A stretch of DNA of 50,878 bases from Streptomyces sp. man185 (GTDB lineage: Bacteria; Actinomycetota; Actinomycetes; Streptomycetales; Streptomycetaceae), in contig NTHE01000058.1 of NCBI GenBank assembly GCA_002551355.1, positions 1-50,878 of the forward strand, in the 5' to 3' direction. Made by a program: the position numbers and the translations under genes. Of this stretch, positions 25,013 to 33,199 are shown in pieces (within the stretch, counting starts at the first letter, position 1; every line of letters starts with the position of its first letter). The notes under the pieces were generated by a model. That model ran no database searches, had not been told where the DNA came from, and saw nothing but the letters and a program-made list of their open reading frames with translations.

Positions 25013-25058
25013 CCGGGCAGCCCCACCGGCGGGGATGCCCGCCGGTGGGGCTGCCCGG
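25013..25058. terminator. 21-bp perfect hairpin directly after the PH-like gene
   Basis: A 21-bp arm at 25013-25033 (starting CCGGGCAGCCCC) is perfectly complementary to 25038-25058 across a GATG loop. The right edge touches the stop codon of the minus-strand gene at 25059. It is among the strongest hairpins in the window. Confidence 0.9.
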
Positions 25059-25622
25059 TCAGTCGCCGGGCCGTTTCCCGGGGGACGGCAGGTGCAGGCG
25101 TTGCCGGATGAACCGTACGGCCGCCTCCGCGTCGTCGACCGTGACGGTGAAGGTACGGCCGTCGCCGAGCTGCAGGGCCATGCCCTCGCCCTTGCGGACC
25201 ACCACGGCGGTGCCCTGTTCGGGGCGCCAGCGGTAGCCCCAGCCGCCCCACTGGCGCGGGTTGATCCGGGGGACGAATTCCGCGCCCGTGACATGACTGA
25301 GCAGGATCCGGCGGCGCGGCAGGCCGGCATGGCCGCAGCGCACCTCCAGGCTGTCCCCGTCGACCTTGACGGCCACGTGGACGAAGGCGAGCGTGCCGAA
25401 GAGGATCAGCAGTCCGGCGGCGAGGCAGCCGATCACGGACATGAGCAGCGGGGCGATGCCCGAGGTCCAGGCACCATCGACGGCGAGCTCGATGCCGAGC
25501 GCCACGCAGCCGGCGCCCGCGAGGGCCAGCAGCCACTGGATCCGATTGGTGGCACGGCCGTTCCACTCCGTGGGCGGCACCTGGCTCGACCCGTGCCTCG
25601 CAGTCTCGGGGTGGTCCGTCAT
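25059..25622 (-). CDS. Two-helix membrane protein with PH-like domain
   Basis: The 187-residue protein has a polar N-terminus, two hydrophobic helices (IQWLLALAGAGCVALGIELA and LMSVIGCLAAGLLILFGTLA) and a cytoplasmic beta-rich domain: VHVAVKVDGDSLEVRCGHAG, VTGAEFVPRINPRQWGGWGY, GTAVVVRKGEGMALQLGDGR. The pattern W-G-W-G-x-R followed by a short strand and DGRTFTVTVDD is typical of actinobacterial PH-like membrane proteins. No function is known. A perfect terminator separates it from lnt. Confidence 0.75.
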   Translation of the reverse strand: MTDHPETARHGSSQVPPTEWNGRATNRIQWLLALAGAGCVALGIELAVDGAWTSGIAPLLMSVIGCLAAGLLILFGTLAFVHVAVKVDGDSLEVRCGHAGLPRRRILLSHVTGAEFVPRINPRQWGGWGYRWRPEQGTAVVVRKGEGMALQLGDGRTFTVTVDDAEAAVRFIRQRLHLPSPGKRPGD

Positions 25623-25701
25623 ATTCAGCAGCGTAGCCGCGTTCCGGACTCCCGGCCGGGGCTGCGGGGGCCGATCGGGCGAGCCGCCCGCAGGCCGCGC
25701 G

Positions 25702-26487
25702 TCAGCGGACGGGCGCCCCGGCGGCCAGGATCCGGCCTTCCGCGTAGGTCAGGGCGGCGTCCGGGAGGGCGGCGACACGACCGGCCTGGAGCACGGTGAG
25801 CGCGCCGGAGGGTTCGGCCGTCGGGGCGGGGGCCGCTCCGATCCGGCGCAGCGCCTGGGCGGCGACCGCTCCGGCGGAACCGTGCAGGGCGAGCGGCGGG
25901 CGGCCGGGCCGCTGCACGGCGTCGCGGATCCGGGTCGCGACCAGCTCGTAGTGGGTGCAGCCGAGGACGACGGCCCGCACCTCGGGCGGGGTGAGGGCGG
26001 CGGCTGCCGAGACGGCCCGGTCGATCCCGGCCTCGTCGCCGTGCTCCACGGCGTCGGCGAGACCGGGGCACGGCACCTCGGTGACCTCGGCGGAGCCGCC
26101 GAAGTCGGCGATCAGCCCGCGCTGGTAGGGGCTGCCGGTGGTGGCCGGGGTGGCCCAGATGGCGACGGAGCCGCCGCCGGCCGCGGCGGGCTTGATCGCG
26201 GGGACAGTGCCGATGACCGGCAGGGCGGGCTCCAGCTCGGCGCGGATCGTCGGCAGGGCGTGGACCGAGGCGGTGTTGCAGGCAATGATCAGCGCGTCGG
26301 GGCGGTGGGCGGCGGCGGCGCGGGCGACGTCCAGGGCGCGGGCGGTCAGGTCCTCGGGAGTACGGGGTCCCCAGGGCATCGAGCCGGGGTCGGAGGAGAG
26401 CACCAGCTCGGCGTCGGGCCGCAGGCGGCGCACGGCGGCCGCTGCCGCCAGCAGGCCGATTCCGGAGTCCATGAGCGCGATCTTCAC
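25702..26487 (-). CDS. Glutamate racemase-like protein (MurI superfamily)
   Basis: The 261-residue protein has the Asp/Glu racemase motifs: MDSGIGLL at the N-terminus, IIACNTAS with Cys70, and VLGCTHYEL with Cys177, the two cysteines of the two-base mechanism. The loop SMPWGPRTPEDL replaces the usual PYG of MurI. It would interconvert L- and D-glutamate or a related amino acid. It is not in the usual murI context beside rph. It looks like a diverged second copy, possibly with another substrate. Confidence 0.82.
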   Translation of the reverse strand: MKIALMDSGIGLLAAAAAVRRLRPDAELVLSSDPGSMPWGPRTPEDLTARALDVARAAAAHRPDALIIACNTASVHALPTIRAELEPALPVIGTVPAIKPAAAGGGSVAIWATPATTGSPYQRGLIADFGGSAEVTEVPCPGLADAVEHGDEAGIDRAVSAAAALTPPEVRAVVLGCTHYELVATRIRDAVQRPGRPPLALHGSAGAVAAQALRRIGAAPAPTAEPSGALTVLQAGRVAALPDAALTYAEGRILAAGAPVR

Positions 26488-26545
26488 CCGGTCACCCTAG
26501 CCGACAGCCCTTGCGGACCGGGCTCGGTGGGGCAGACTTCGGCGG

Positions 26546-27727
26546 ATGAGCGCCGTTGCCTGGATCGCCGTGGTTTCGCTGATCGTGTGGGTGTGGCTGC
26601 TGCTGGGGCAGGGCTTCTACTGGCGGACGGACCAGCGGCTCCCCCGGCGCACCGACCCGGCCCGCTGGCCGTCGGTGGCGGTGGTGGTGCCGGCCCGTGA
26701 CGAGGCCCGGATGCTGCCGGTGAGCCTGCCGTCGCTGCTGGTCCAGGACTATCCGGGCAACGCCCGGATCATCCTCGTCGACGACTGCAGCAGCGACGGC
26801 ACCGGGCAGCTGGCCCGGGACCTGGCCGCCCGCCACGGCGGGTTTCCGCTGACCGTGGTGACGCCCGGGGAGCCGGAGCAGGGCTGGACGGGCAAGCTCT
26901 GGGCCCTGCGGCACGGGATCGCGGTGGCCCGGCGGGACAAGCCGGACTTCCTGCTGCTGACCGACGCGGACATCGCCCACGAGCCGGACAGCCTGCGCGA
27001 TCTGGTGGCCGCGGCGGGCTCCCCCGGCCCGGACGGCTTCGACCTGGTGTCGCAGATGGCGCGGCTGCGGGTGGAGAGCGTCTGGGAGCGTCTGGTGGTG
27101 CCCGCGTTCGTCTACTTCTTCGGGCAGCTCTACCCGTTCCGCCGGGTGAACCGGGCCCGGTCGCGGACGGCGGCCGCGGCGGGCGGCTGTGTCCTGTTGC
27201 GTACCGAGGCCGCCGAGCGGGCGCGGATCCCGGACTCGATCCGGCAGGCGGTGATCGACGACGTGTCGCTGGCGCGGGAGGTGCGGCGCGGCGGCGGCCG
27301 GATCTGGCTGGGGCTCGCGGAGCGGGTGGACAGCGTGCGGCCGTATCCACGGCTGGCGGACCTGTGGCGGATGGTCGCGCGGAGTGCGTACGCGCAGTTG
27401 CGGCACAGCCCGCTGCTGCTGGCGGGGACGGTCCCGGGGCTGCTGCTCGTCTACGTGGCGCCGCCGGCGACGCTGGTGGCGGGGATGCTGACGGGGGACG
27501 GGGCGGCGGCATGGGCGGGCGGCGCGGCCTGGGCGGTGATGACGGCGACGTATCTGCCGATGCTGGCGTACTACCGCCAGTCGCTGTGGCTGGGCCCGCT
27601 GCTGCCGCTGACGGCGGCGCTGTATCTGCTGATGACGATGGACTCGGCGGTGCAGCACTACCGGGGGCGGGGCGCGGCCTGGAAGGGCCGTACCTACGCG
27701 CGCCCGGAGGCCGCGCCCGACCGGTGA
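26546..27727 (+). CDS. hpnB: Glycosyltransferase family 2, hopene-associated HpnB type
   Basis: The 393-residue protein starts with a membrane helix. A GT2 domain follows: VAVVVPARDEARMLPVSLPS, IILVDDCSSDGTGQLARDL, LLLTDADIAHEPDSLRDLV (DxD-like) and VIDDVSLAREVRRGGG. Three or so C-terminal helices complete the HpnB layout. HpnB proteins occur in hopanoid gene clusters, but no other hopanoid gene is visible here. It is divergent from the racemase gene with 58 bases between starts. There is no clear ribosome binding site. Confidence 0.82.
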   Translation: MSAVAWIAVVSLIVWVWLLLGQGFYWRTDQRLPRRTDPARWPSVAVVVPARDEARMLPVSLPSLLVQDYPGNARIILVDDCSSDGTGQLARDLAARHGGFPLTVVTPGEPEQGWTGKLWALRHGIAVARRDKPDFLLLTDADIAHEPDSLRDLVAAAGSPGPDGFDLVSQMARLRVESVWERLVVPAFVYFFGQLYPFRRVNRARSRTAAAAGGCVLLRTEAAERARIPDSIRQAVIDDVSLAREVRRGGGRIWLGLAERVDSVRPYPRLADLWRMVARSAYAQLRHSPLLLAGTVPGLLLVYVAPPATLVAGMLTGDGAAAWAGGAAWAVMTATYLPMLAYYRQSLWLGPLLPLTAALYLLMTMDSAVQHYRGRGAAWKGRTYARPEAAPDR

Positions 27728-27776
27728 CGCCGCCGGGAGGCGGGCGGCCGGTCGGGGCGGGCGCGGCGGGGGCGGG

Positions 27777-29054
27777 TCATTTGCGGCCGGGCGTCCAGTT
27801 CATGCCCCAGCCGTAGGCGGCGTCGATGGTGCGCTGGGGGCTGACGCCCCGGTCCGGGACGAGGTAGCGGGCCTCGCGCTGCACGGTGAGGTCGCCGCCG
27901 TTGTTGGTGATGAGGGCCAGGGCGCAGACGGTGGAGGGGACGGTGCATTCGTCGAGGGAGAAGTCGATGGGCGCGCCGTTCTGCGGCTGGAGGGTGACGG
28001 TGGCATGGAGATCGGCGAAACTCCGGGCGCCTTCATAGATGGTGACGAAGATCAGTACGCGCCGCAGCAGGTCCTTGTGGTCGAGGTTGATGGTCATGTT
28101 CTCGCCGTTCGAGAGCGCGCCGGTGCGGTCGTCGCCGTCGAGATGGATAAAGGGCGGCTGATTCAGAGAACCGAACGCGTTTCCGAGAGACTGCACAACT
28201 CCCTTGCGTCCGTCGGCGAGTTCGTACAGCGCGCAGAGATCAAGATCGAGGTCGGCGTGCATGGCGACGGCCCGTCCGAGTTTCGCTCCCCAGCTCTTGA
28301 ACTGTTTGCGGACTTCCCAGTTGAGGTTGACGCGCAGCGCGCCGGAGGTGCCGCCCTGCTTGGCGAGCGAGACGGACGGGGCGCTCTTGGTCAGCGTGAT
28401 CTTGGTCAGCCGTACGGGCTGCGCGACGGGCGGGGCCTCGGGGGCGGGAGGCGCCGGCGGGGCGGGGGTCCGCGGGGCGGCCGGGGTGGGGGCGGCGGGC
28501 ACGGGAGCCGGGGCGGGCGGGGCCTGCTGCGGTTCGTCGACGGAGATTCCGAAGTCCGTCGCCAGGCCTCCGAGGCCGGAGCCGTAGCCCTGCCCGACCG
28601 CCCGGAACTTCCAAGCGCCCTGACGGAGGTACAGCTCGCCGAGGATGAAGGCGGTCTCGACCGTGGCGTCCGTGCTGTCGAAGCGGGCCAGCTCCGCGCC
28701 GCCCGCCGCGTCCGTGATCCGTACGTGGAGTCCGCTCACCCGGCCGAAGGTCCCGCCGTCGGCCGAGGCCGCGAGGACGATGCGCTCGATCGCGGGCTCG
28801 ACCTTCCCGAAGTCGACGAGGAGGGTGTCGATGACACCCCCGGAAGCCGTCCGCTTGCCCTCGTGCCGGACCGCCCCGGACGCGTGGACCGGCTGGTTGT
28901 AGAAGACGAAGTCCGCGTCGTCGCGGACCTTTCCCGCCACCAGCAGAAGCGCGGAGGTGTCGACGTCCGGGGCGCCCGGTGCGGCGTGCCACCCCAATTC
29001 GACGCGCACGGCGCCGACCGGCACCGGAACGTTGGTCCCTTTTTGCATGGTCAT
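27777..29054 (-). CDS. Tandem TerD-domain protein
   Basis: The 425-residue protein contains two TerD folds. The first (residues 1-175) reads VRVELGWHAAPGAPDVDTSA, DDADFVFYNQPVHASGAV and TAFILGELYLRQGAWKFRAV. A Pro/Ala linker of about 55 residues follows. The second fold (about 240-425) reads GALRVNLNWEVRKQ, DLDLDLCALYELADGRKGVV and FIHLDGDDRTGALSNGENM. TerD proteins bind calcium and are linked to tellurite and stress responses. The acidic DxDxD-like loops for calcium are visible in both. ATG 29054 was chosen; ATG 29048 is an alternative. No other ter genes are nearby. Confidence 0.88.
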   Translation of the reverse strand: MTMQKGTNVPVPVGAVRVELGWHAAPGAPDVDTSALLLVAGKVRDDADFVFYNQPVHASGAVRHEGKRTASGGVIDTLLVDFGKVEPAIERIVLAASADGGTFGRVSGLHVRITDAAGGAELARFDSTDATVETAFILGELYLRQGAWKFRAVGQGYGSGLGGLATDFGISVDEPQQAPPAPAPVPAAPTPAAPRTPAPPAPPAPEAPPVAQPVRLTKITLTKSAPSVSLAKQGGTSGALRVNLNWEVRKQFKSWGAKLGRAVAMHADLDLDLCALYELADGRKGVVQSLGNAFGSLNQPPFIHLDGDDRTGALSNGENMTINLDHKDLLRRVLIFVTIYEGARSFADLHATVTLQPQNGAPIDFSLDECTVPSTVCALALITNNGGDLTVQREARYLVPDRGVSPQRTIDAAYGWGMNWTPGRK

Positions 29055-29175
29055 GCTCGCCCCCATCACGAGTCCGGCTGCCCGCAGGCATTTCCCGACA
29101 ACCTAATCCCCGGCCCACCGGAGCGTGCCCCGCCCGGCCCCGGCCCCTCCCGGCGATCCGCCGGTAACCCCCCGT

Positions 29176-29230
29176 GAACTTGGCCTTTACACGATCAGTA
29201 GACGTCGGTGCGCCCTTTTTTGCCAAGTTC
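29176..29230. promoter_or_regulatory. Separated 9-bp inverted repeat GAACTTGGC..GCCAAGTTC
   Basis: The arms (29176-29184 and 29222-29230) are perfect and 37 bases apart, in the divergent region between the TerD and DUF6643 genes. The region between is AT-richer than the neighbours and includes a TTTTTT run. It looks like a paired operator or a promoter-proximal regulatory site. Confidence 0.45.
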
Positions 29231-29324
29231 GCTCGCATTGGGGATCACGGTTCACTCACATCGCGGAAAACAACCCTCTTATCGGGCTCCACAACCGGCG
29301 TGTCGAGGGCTTAACTTAGGTGGC

Positions 29325-29813
29325 ATGACGTCCCCCCGCTCCACCTTCGGCGGCGGCTACTACGCCGCGTCGTTCCCCGACACTCCGATCTACGACTCCT
29401 TGGTCGCGGAGCGGGGAACCCCTCAGATCGCCCCCATCCGCGTGCCTGCCGCGTACGACACCGGCAACAGCTACCTGCCGGCCCTGCCGTCGGCGCTGCC
29501 GGCCCTGCCCGCGGCCCCGTCGCAGCAGACCGGCTCCTACGGCTACCCGCAGCAGCAGCCGATGCCGCAGTACCAGCAGGCTCCTCCGGTGCAGCACGCG
29601 CCGATGCAGCCCGCCCAGCTGCAGCACGCTCCCGCGCCGTACATCCCGCAGCAGCCCTCGGCGGTCCGCGGCTATCCGCAGCAGCCCCAGCCGCAGCGCC
29701 CCGCGCCCGCCACCGGGTACGAGTCGATGCGTCCGGCCTCGCCGCGGCCCGCGCCGGCGCAGTCGCCGTACGAGGACCCGTACAACCGGCCGTACCAGAG
29801 CCGGGGGTACTGA
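29325..29813 (+). CDS. DUF6643-type low-complexity protein
   Basis: The 162-residue protein begins MTSPRSTFGGGYYAASFPDT, followed by PIYDSLVAERGTPQIAPIRV. This is the well-conserved N-terminus of a Streptomyces-specific family. The rest is rich in Pro, Gln, Tyr and Ala (GYPQQQPMPQYQQAPPVQH and so on) and predicted to be disordered. AGGTGG lies close to ATG 29325. Function is unknown; the tail resembles cell-surface or condensate-forming tails. Confidence 0.8.
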   Translation: MTSPRSTFGGGYYAASFPDTPIYDSLVAERGTPQIAPIRVPAAYDTGNSYLPALPSALPALPAAPSQQTGSYGYPQQQPMPQYQQAPPVQHAPMQPAQLQHAPAPYIPQQPSAVRGYPQQPQPQRPAPATGYESMRPASPRPAPAQSPYEDPYNRPYQSRGY

Positions 29814-29981
29814 AGCGCGACTCCGTACGGCGAGGTGCGCCGGGGGACGCACCGAGCAACCTCTGACGGCTGAGCGGGGTCCTAGATGGGGAGGCCTGGC
29901 TCGGCGTCTCGACGATTCGTGACACCGCGGGCCCGTCAGGGCCGGCCGCGGGACATCGATCGAGGGGAACGGGGGCACGGG

Positions 29982-30602
29982 GTGCGGGAGCCGTGGGGAC
30001 TGCTGTGGGCACTGCTGCGCGGGCGGCGCAATCCGCTGCGCCGTGCCACCGATCGCCGCGAGGCCTGGGTCGCGCTCGGGGCGCTGCTGCTCCTCGTGGT
30101 CGCCGCCCCGGCCGCGGGCTGGGCGGGCGGTGCGGTCGCCGACGCCGCCCTCCAGCGGTCGGTACGCGCCCAGCACGAGGAGCGCCACCCCGTCGACGCG
30201 GTCGTGCTGGGCCGGGCGCCGGGGCGGGAGCGGTTCTCCGGTGATCCCGAGGGCGGCGCCGAACGGGCCGCGCGCATCCGGGTGGTGGCGTCCTGGCAGG
30301 CCCCGGACGGCAGTCCGCGCACCGGGGAGGTGGGGGCTGCCTCGGGGCAGGGCGTCCCGGGGTCCCCGCTGCGGATCTGGACCGACGCGGCAGGCGTCCC
30401 CGTTCCCCCGCCGATGGACGGGCGCGCCGTCCGGACCCACGCGGTGCTGGGCGGCATCGGCACGTTCCTGCTCGCCGCCGGATGTGTCGAGGCGGGGCGC
30501 AGGATGGTCGTAGGGCGCATGGTGCGGCAGCGGTACGCGCGGCTGGACCGGGAGTGGGCCGCGGCGGACGCGGGCTGGGGCAGGGCCGGAACAGGCGGCT
30601 GA
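29982..30602 (+). CDS. Rv1733c-family two-helix membrane protein
   Basis: From GTG 29982 the protein has 206 residues. It starts LLWALLRGRRNPLRRATDRR, the family opening, followed by a first helix (LGALLLLVVAAPAAGWAGGA). An extracytoplasmic middle domain has WQAPDGSPRTGEV and DAAGVPVPPP. A second helix (GGIGTFLLAAGCVEAG) and a basic cytoplasmic tail finish it. This is the layout of mycobacterial Rv1733c and its Streptomyces homologues; the role is unknown. An earlier in-frame start at 29886 would add 32 residues without coding character. Confidence 0.82.
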   Translation: MREPWGLLWALLRGRRNPLRRATDRREAWVALGALLLLVVAAPAAGWAGGAVADAALQRSVRAQHEERHPVDAVVLGRAPGRERFSGDPEGGAERAARIRVVASWQAPDGSPRTGEVGAASGQGVPGSPLRIWTDAAGVPVPPPMDGRAVRTHAVLGGIGTFLLAAGCVEAGRRMVVGRMVRQRYARLDREWAAADAGWGRAGTGG

Positions 30603-30769
30603 CCACGGTCTCCCCCGGCCGGAGACGGTCGTCGGCAACCTCGCTCCGCCGGGCCGACTCGTCAACTCCCGCCCCTCGCGCGCGCTACGGTGGTGCGACC
30701 CCGTCCGCCTCCCCGGCGACGGACGGACCCGAGGCATCGCACAGCACGAGGTGGGGGCACAGCAACGCC

Positions 30770-33199
30770 ATGGCACAGGGCACGGTCCAGGTGACGCACA
30801 CCGGCACATCGCGATGGCGCCGCCGCACGGGCGAGTACGCCTCCCTCTCCGCGGCCCTGGAGGCGGCGGCCGACGGGGACGTCCTCACCGTCGCGCCCGG
30901 GACCTACCGGGAGAACCTCGTCCTCCACCGCGCGGTGACGCTGCGCGGACCCGAGGGGTCGGTCGGCTCCGTGCGGATCGCGCCCGTCGACGGCGTGCCG
31001 CTGACCGTGCGCGCGTCCGCGGTCGTCCAGGACCTGCACATCGAGGGCCAGGACTCGGCGGCCCCGGCGCTGCTGGTGGAGGACGGCACTGCGGAGCTGA
31101 CGGACCTGCGGATCGTGACCCGGTCGGCGGCGGGCATCGAGGTGCGCGGCGCGGCACGGCCCACCGTGCGGCGCTGCACGGTCGACAATCCGGCCGGGGT
31201 CGGCATCGCCGTACTGGACGGCGCCGGTGGCGTGTTCGAGGAGTGCGAGATCGTCTCGGCCGGCCAGTCCGGGGTCGCGGTCCGCGACGGCGGGCATCCG
31301 CGTCTGGACCGCTGCCGGATCCACCACGCGTCCGGGGCGGGCATCGGCGTCACCGGCGAGGGCAGCGGCCTGGAGGCGTTCGGCTGCGAGGTGTACGAGA
31401 TCAAGGGAAGCGGCGTACAGGTCACCGCCCGCGCCTCGGCCCACCTCACCGACTGCACCGTGCACCGCACGTCGGCGGACGGCGTCACGCTGGACACCGA
31501 CGCGGTGCTGACGCTCGCCGACTGCGACATCCACGACATCCCGGAGAACGCCGTCGACCTGCGGTCGCGTTCGGTGCTCACCCTGACCCGCTCCACGGTC
31601 CGCCGGTTCGGCCGCAACGGGCTCTCGGTCTGGGATCCGGGCACCCGGGTCGACGCCAACCAGTGCGAGATCCACGACAGCACGGGCGACTATCCGGCGG
31701 TCTGGGTCAGCGACGGCGCGACGGTGATATTGGACGCCTGCCGGGTGCACGACGTGCCCGACGCCCTGTTCGTCCTCGACCGGGGCTCGCGCGCCGACGT
31801 GGTGGACAGCGACCTCTCCCAGATCCGTAACACCGCCGTGTCGGTGAGCGACGGGGCGACCGCCCAGCTGGACGACTGCCGGATCAGGGAGGCGTCCACG
31901 GGCGCCTGGTTCCGCGACCACGGCAGCGGCGGCACGCTGAACAACTGCACCATCGACGCGGCGCAGACCGGGGTCATCGTCACCAAGGGCGCGGACCCCA
32001 CCATCGAGCGCTGCACGGTCACCTCGCCCGCCGAGGCGGGGTTCTACGTCTCGGCCGAGGGCCGGGGCACCTTCGACAGCTGCCGGGTGACCGGCAGCGA
32101 GGGCTACGGCTTCCATGTCATGGAGGGCTGCCGCACCACGCTCACCCGGTGCCGTACCGAGCGGTGCGCCCGGGGCGGTTACGAGTTCCCCGAGGGCGAC
32201 AGCGGTTCGGCGACCGGCCCGGTGGCCGAGGACTGCACGAGCGACGAGAGCGGTCTGCGTACGGCTTCGGTCCCGCCGCCCGCGGTGCTGACGGAGACCC
32301 GGTCGACGCCCGGCCTGCTGGGCGCGCTGCCCGGGCAGCGCGCGACCGAGGCCGCCGCCGAGCCCCTCGCCCCGGCGGAGCCGGCCCGGGACTCCTCGAC
32401 GGTCCTCGGTGAACTGGACGCGCTGGTGGGCCTGGACAGCGTCAAGCGGGAGGTGCGGGCGCTCACCGACATGATCGAGGTGGGCCGTCGCCGCGCGGAG
32501 GCCGGTCTCAAGGCCGCGTCCGTCCGCCGCCACCTCGTCTTCACCGGCTCCCCCGGTACGGGCAAGACCACGGTCGCCCGGCTGTACGGGGAGATCCTGG
32601 CCTCGCTCGGCGTGCTGGAGCGCGGCCACCTGGTCGAGGTGTCCCGGGTCGACCTGGTGGGCGAGCACATCGGCTCGACGGCGATCCGGACCCAGGAGGC
32701 GTTCGACCGGGCACGCGGCGGGGTGCTGTTCGTCGACGAGGCGTACGCCCTGTCCCCCGAGGACTCCGGGCGGGACTTCGGGCGGGAGGCCATCGACACG
32801 CTGGTGAAGCTGATGGAGGACCACCGGGACGCGGTGGTCGTGATCGTCGCGGGCTACACCCACGAGATGGAGCGGTTCCTCACCGTCAACCCCGGGGTGG
32901 CATCGCGGTTCTCCCGGACCATCACCTTCAGCGACTACCTTCCCGAGGAGCTGCTGCGGATCGTCGAGCAGCAGGCCGAGGAGCATGAGTACAGCCTGGC
33001 GGAGGGGACCGGCGAGGCCCTCCTGAAGTACTTCACCGCGCTCCCCAAGGGCCCCGCCTTCGGCAACGGCCGCACCGCCCGGCAGACCTTCGAGTCGATG
33101 GTGGAGCGGCACGCGGGCCGGGTCGCCCAGCTCGCCGAGACGAGCACGGACGACCTGACCCTGCTCTACCCGGAGGACCTCCCCGACGTGTCCTTCTGA
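30770..33199 (+). CDS. Right-handed beta-helix protein fused to CbbX/EccA-like AAA+ ATPase
   Basis: The 809-residue protein has two halves. Residues about 15-490 form a right-handed parallel beta-helix with about 16 coils of roughly 23 residues, such as VRRCTVDNPAGVGIAVLDGA and FEECEIVSAGQSGVAVRDGG. At the same coil position nearly every repeat carries Cys. Residues about 540-809 form an AAA+ ATPase: Walker A GSPGTGKTT near 593, Walker B VLFVDEAYAL near 653, sensor VVIVAGY, Arg-finger region NPGVASRFSR. The ATPase resembles CbbX and type VII secretion EccA. No ESX genes are nearby. It overlaps its convergent neighbour by 34 bases. The remodelled substrate is unknown. Confidence 0.87.
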   Translation: MAQGTVQVTHTGTSRWRRRTGEYASLSAALEAAADGDVLTVAPGTYRENLVLHRAVTLRGPEGSVGSVRIAPVDGVPLTVRASAVVQDLHIEGQDSAAPALLVEDGTAELTDLRIVTRSAAGIEVRGAARPTVRRCTVDNPAGVGIAVLDGAGGVFEECEIVSAGQSGVAVRDGGHPRLDRCRIHHASGAGIGVTGEGSGLEAFGCEVYEIKGSGVQVTARASAHLTDCTVHRTSADGVTLDTDAVLTLADCDIHDIPENAVDLRSRSVLTLTRSTVRRFGRNGLSVWDPGTRVDANQCEIHDSTGDYPAVWVSDGATVILDACRVHDVPDALFVLDRGSRADVVDSDLSQIRNTAVSVSDGATAQLDDCRIREASTGAWFRDHGSGGTLNNCTIDAAQTGVIVTKGADPTIERCTVTSPAEAGFYVSAEGRGTFDSCRVTGSEGYGFHVMEGCRTTLTRCRTERCARGGYEFPEGDSGSATGPVAEDCTSDESGLRTASVPPPAVLTETRSTPGLLGALPGQRATEAAAEPLAPAEPARDSSTVLGELDALVGLDSVKREVRALTDMIEVGRRRAEAGLKAASVRRHLVFTGSPGTGKTTVARLYGEILASLGVLERGHLVEVSRVDLVGEHIGSTAIRTQEAFDRARGGVLFVDEAYALSPEDSGRDFGREAIDTLVKLMEDHRDAVVVIVAGYTHEMERFLTVNPGVASRFSRTITFSDYLPEELLRIVEQQAEEHEYSLAEGTGEALLKYFTALPKGPAFGNGRTARQTFESMVERHAGRVAQLAETSTDDLTLLYPEDLPDVSF

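Noticed and set aside
26546..27727. Hopanoid biosynthesis cluster
   Set aside because: HpnB is present alone; no squalene or hopene cyclase genes are seen nearby.
27777..29054. Tellurite-resistance operon
   Set aside because: Only one tandem TerD gene is present; no TerB, TerC or other ter genes flank it.
30770..33199. Type VII (ESX) secretion locus
   Set aside because: The AAA+ domain resembles EccA, but there is no EccB-E, MycP or WXG100 gene in the window.
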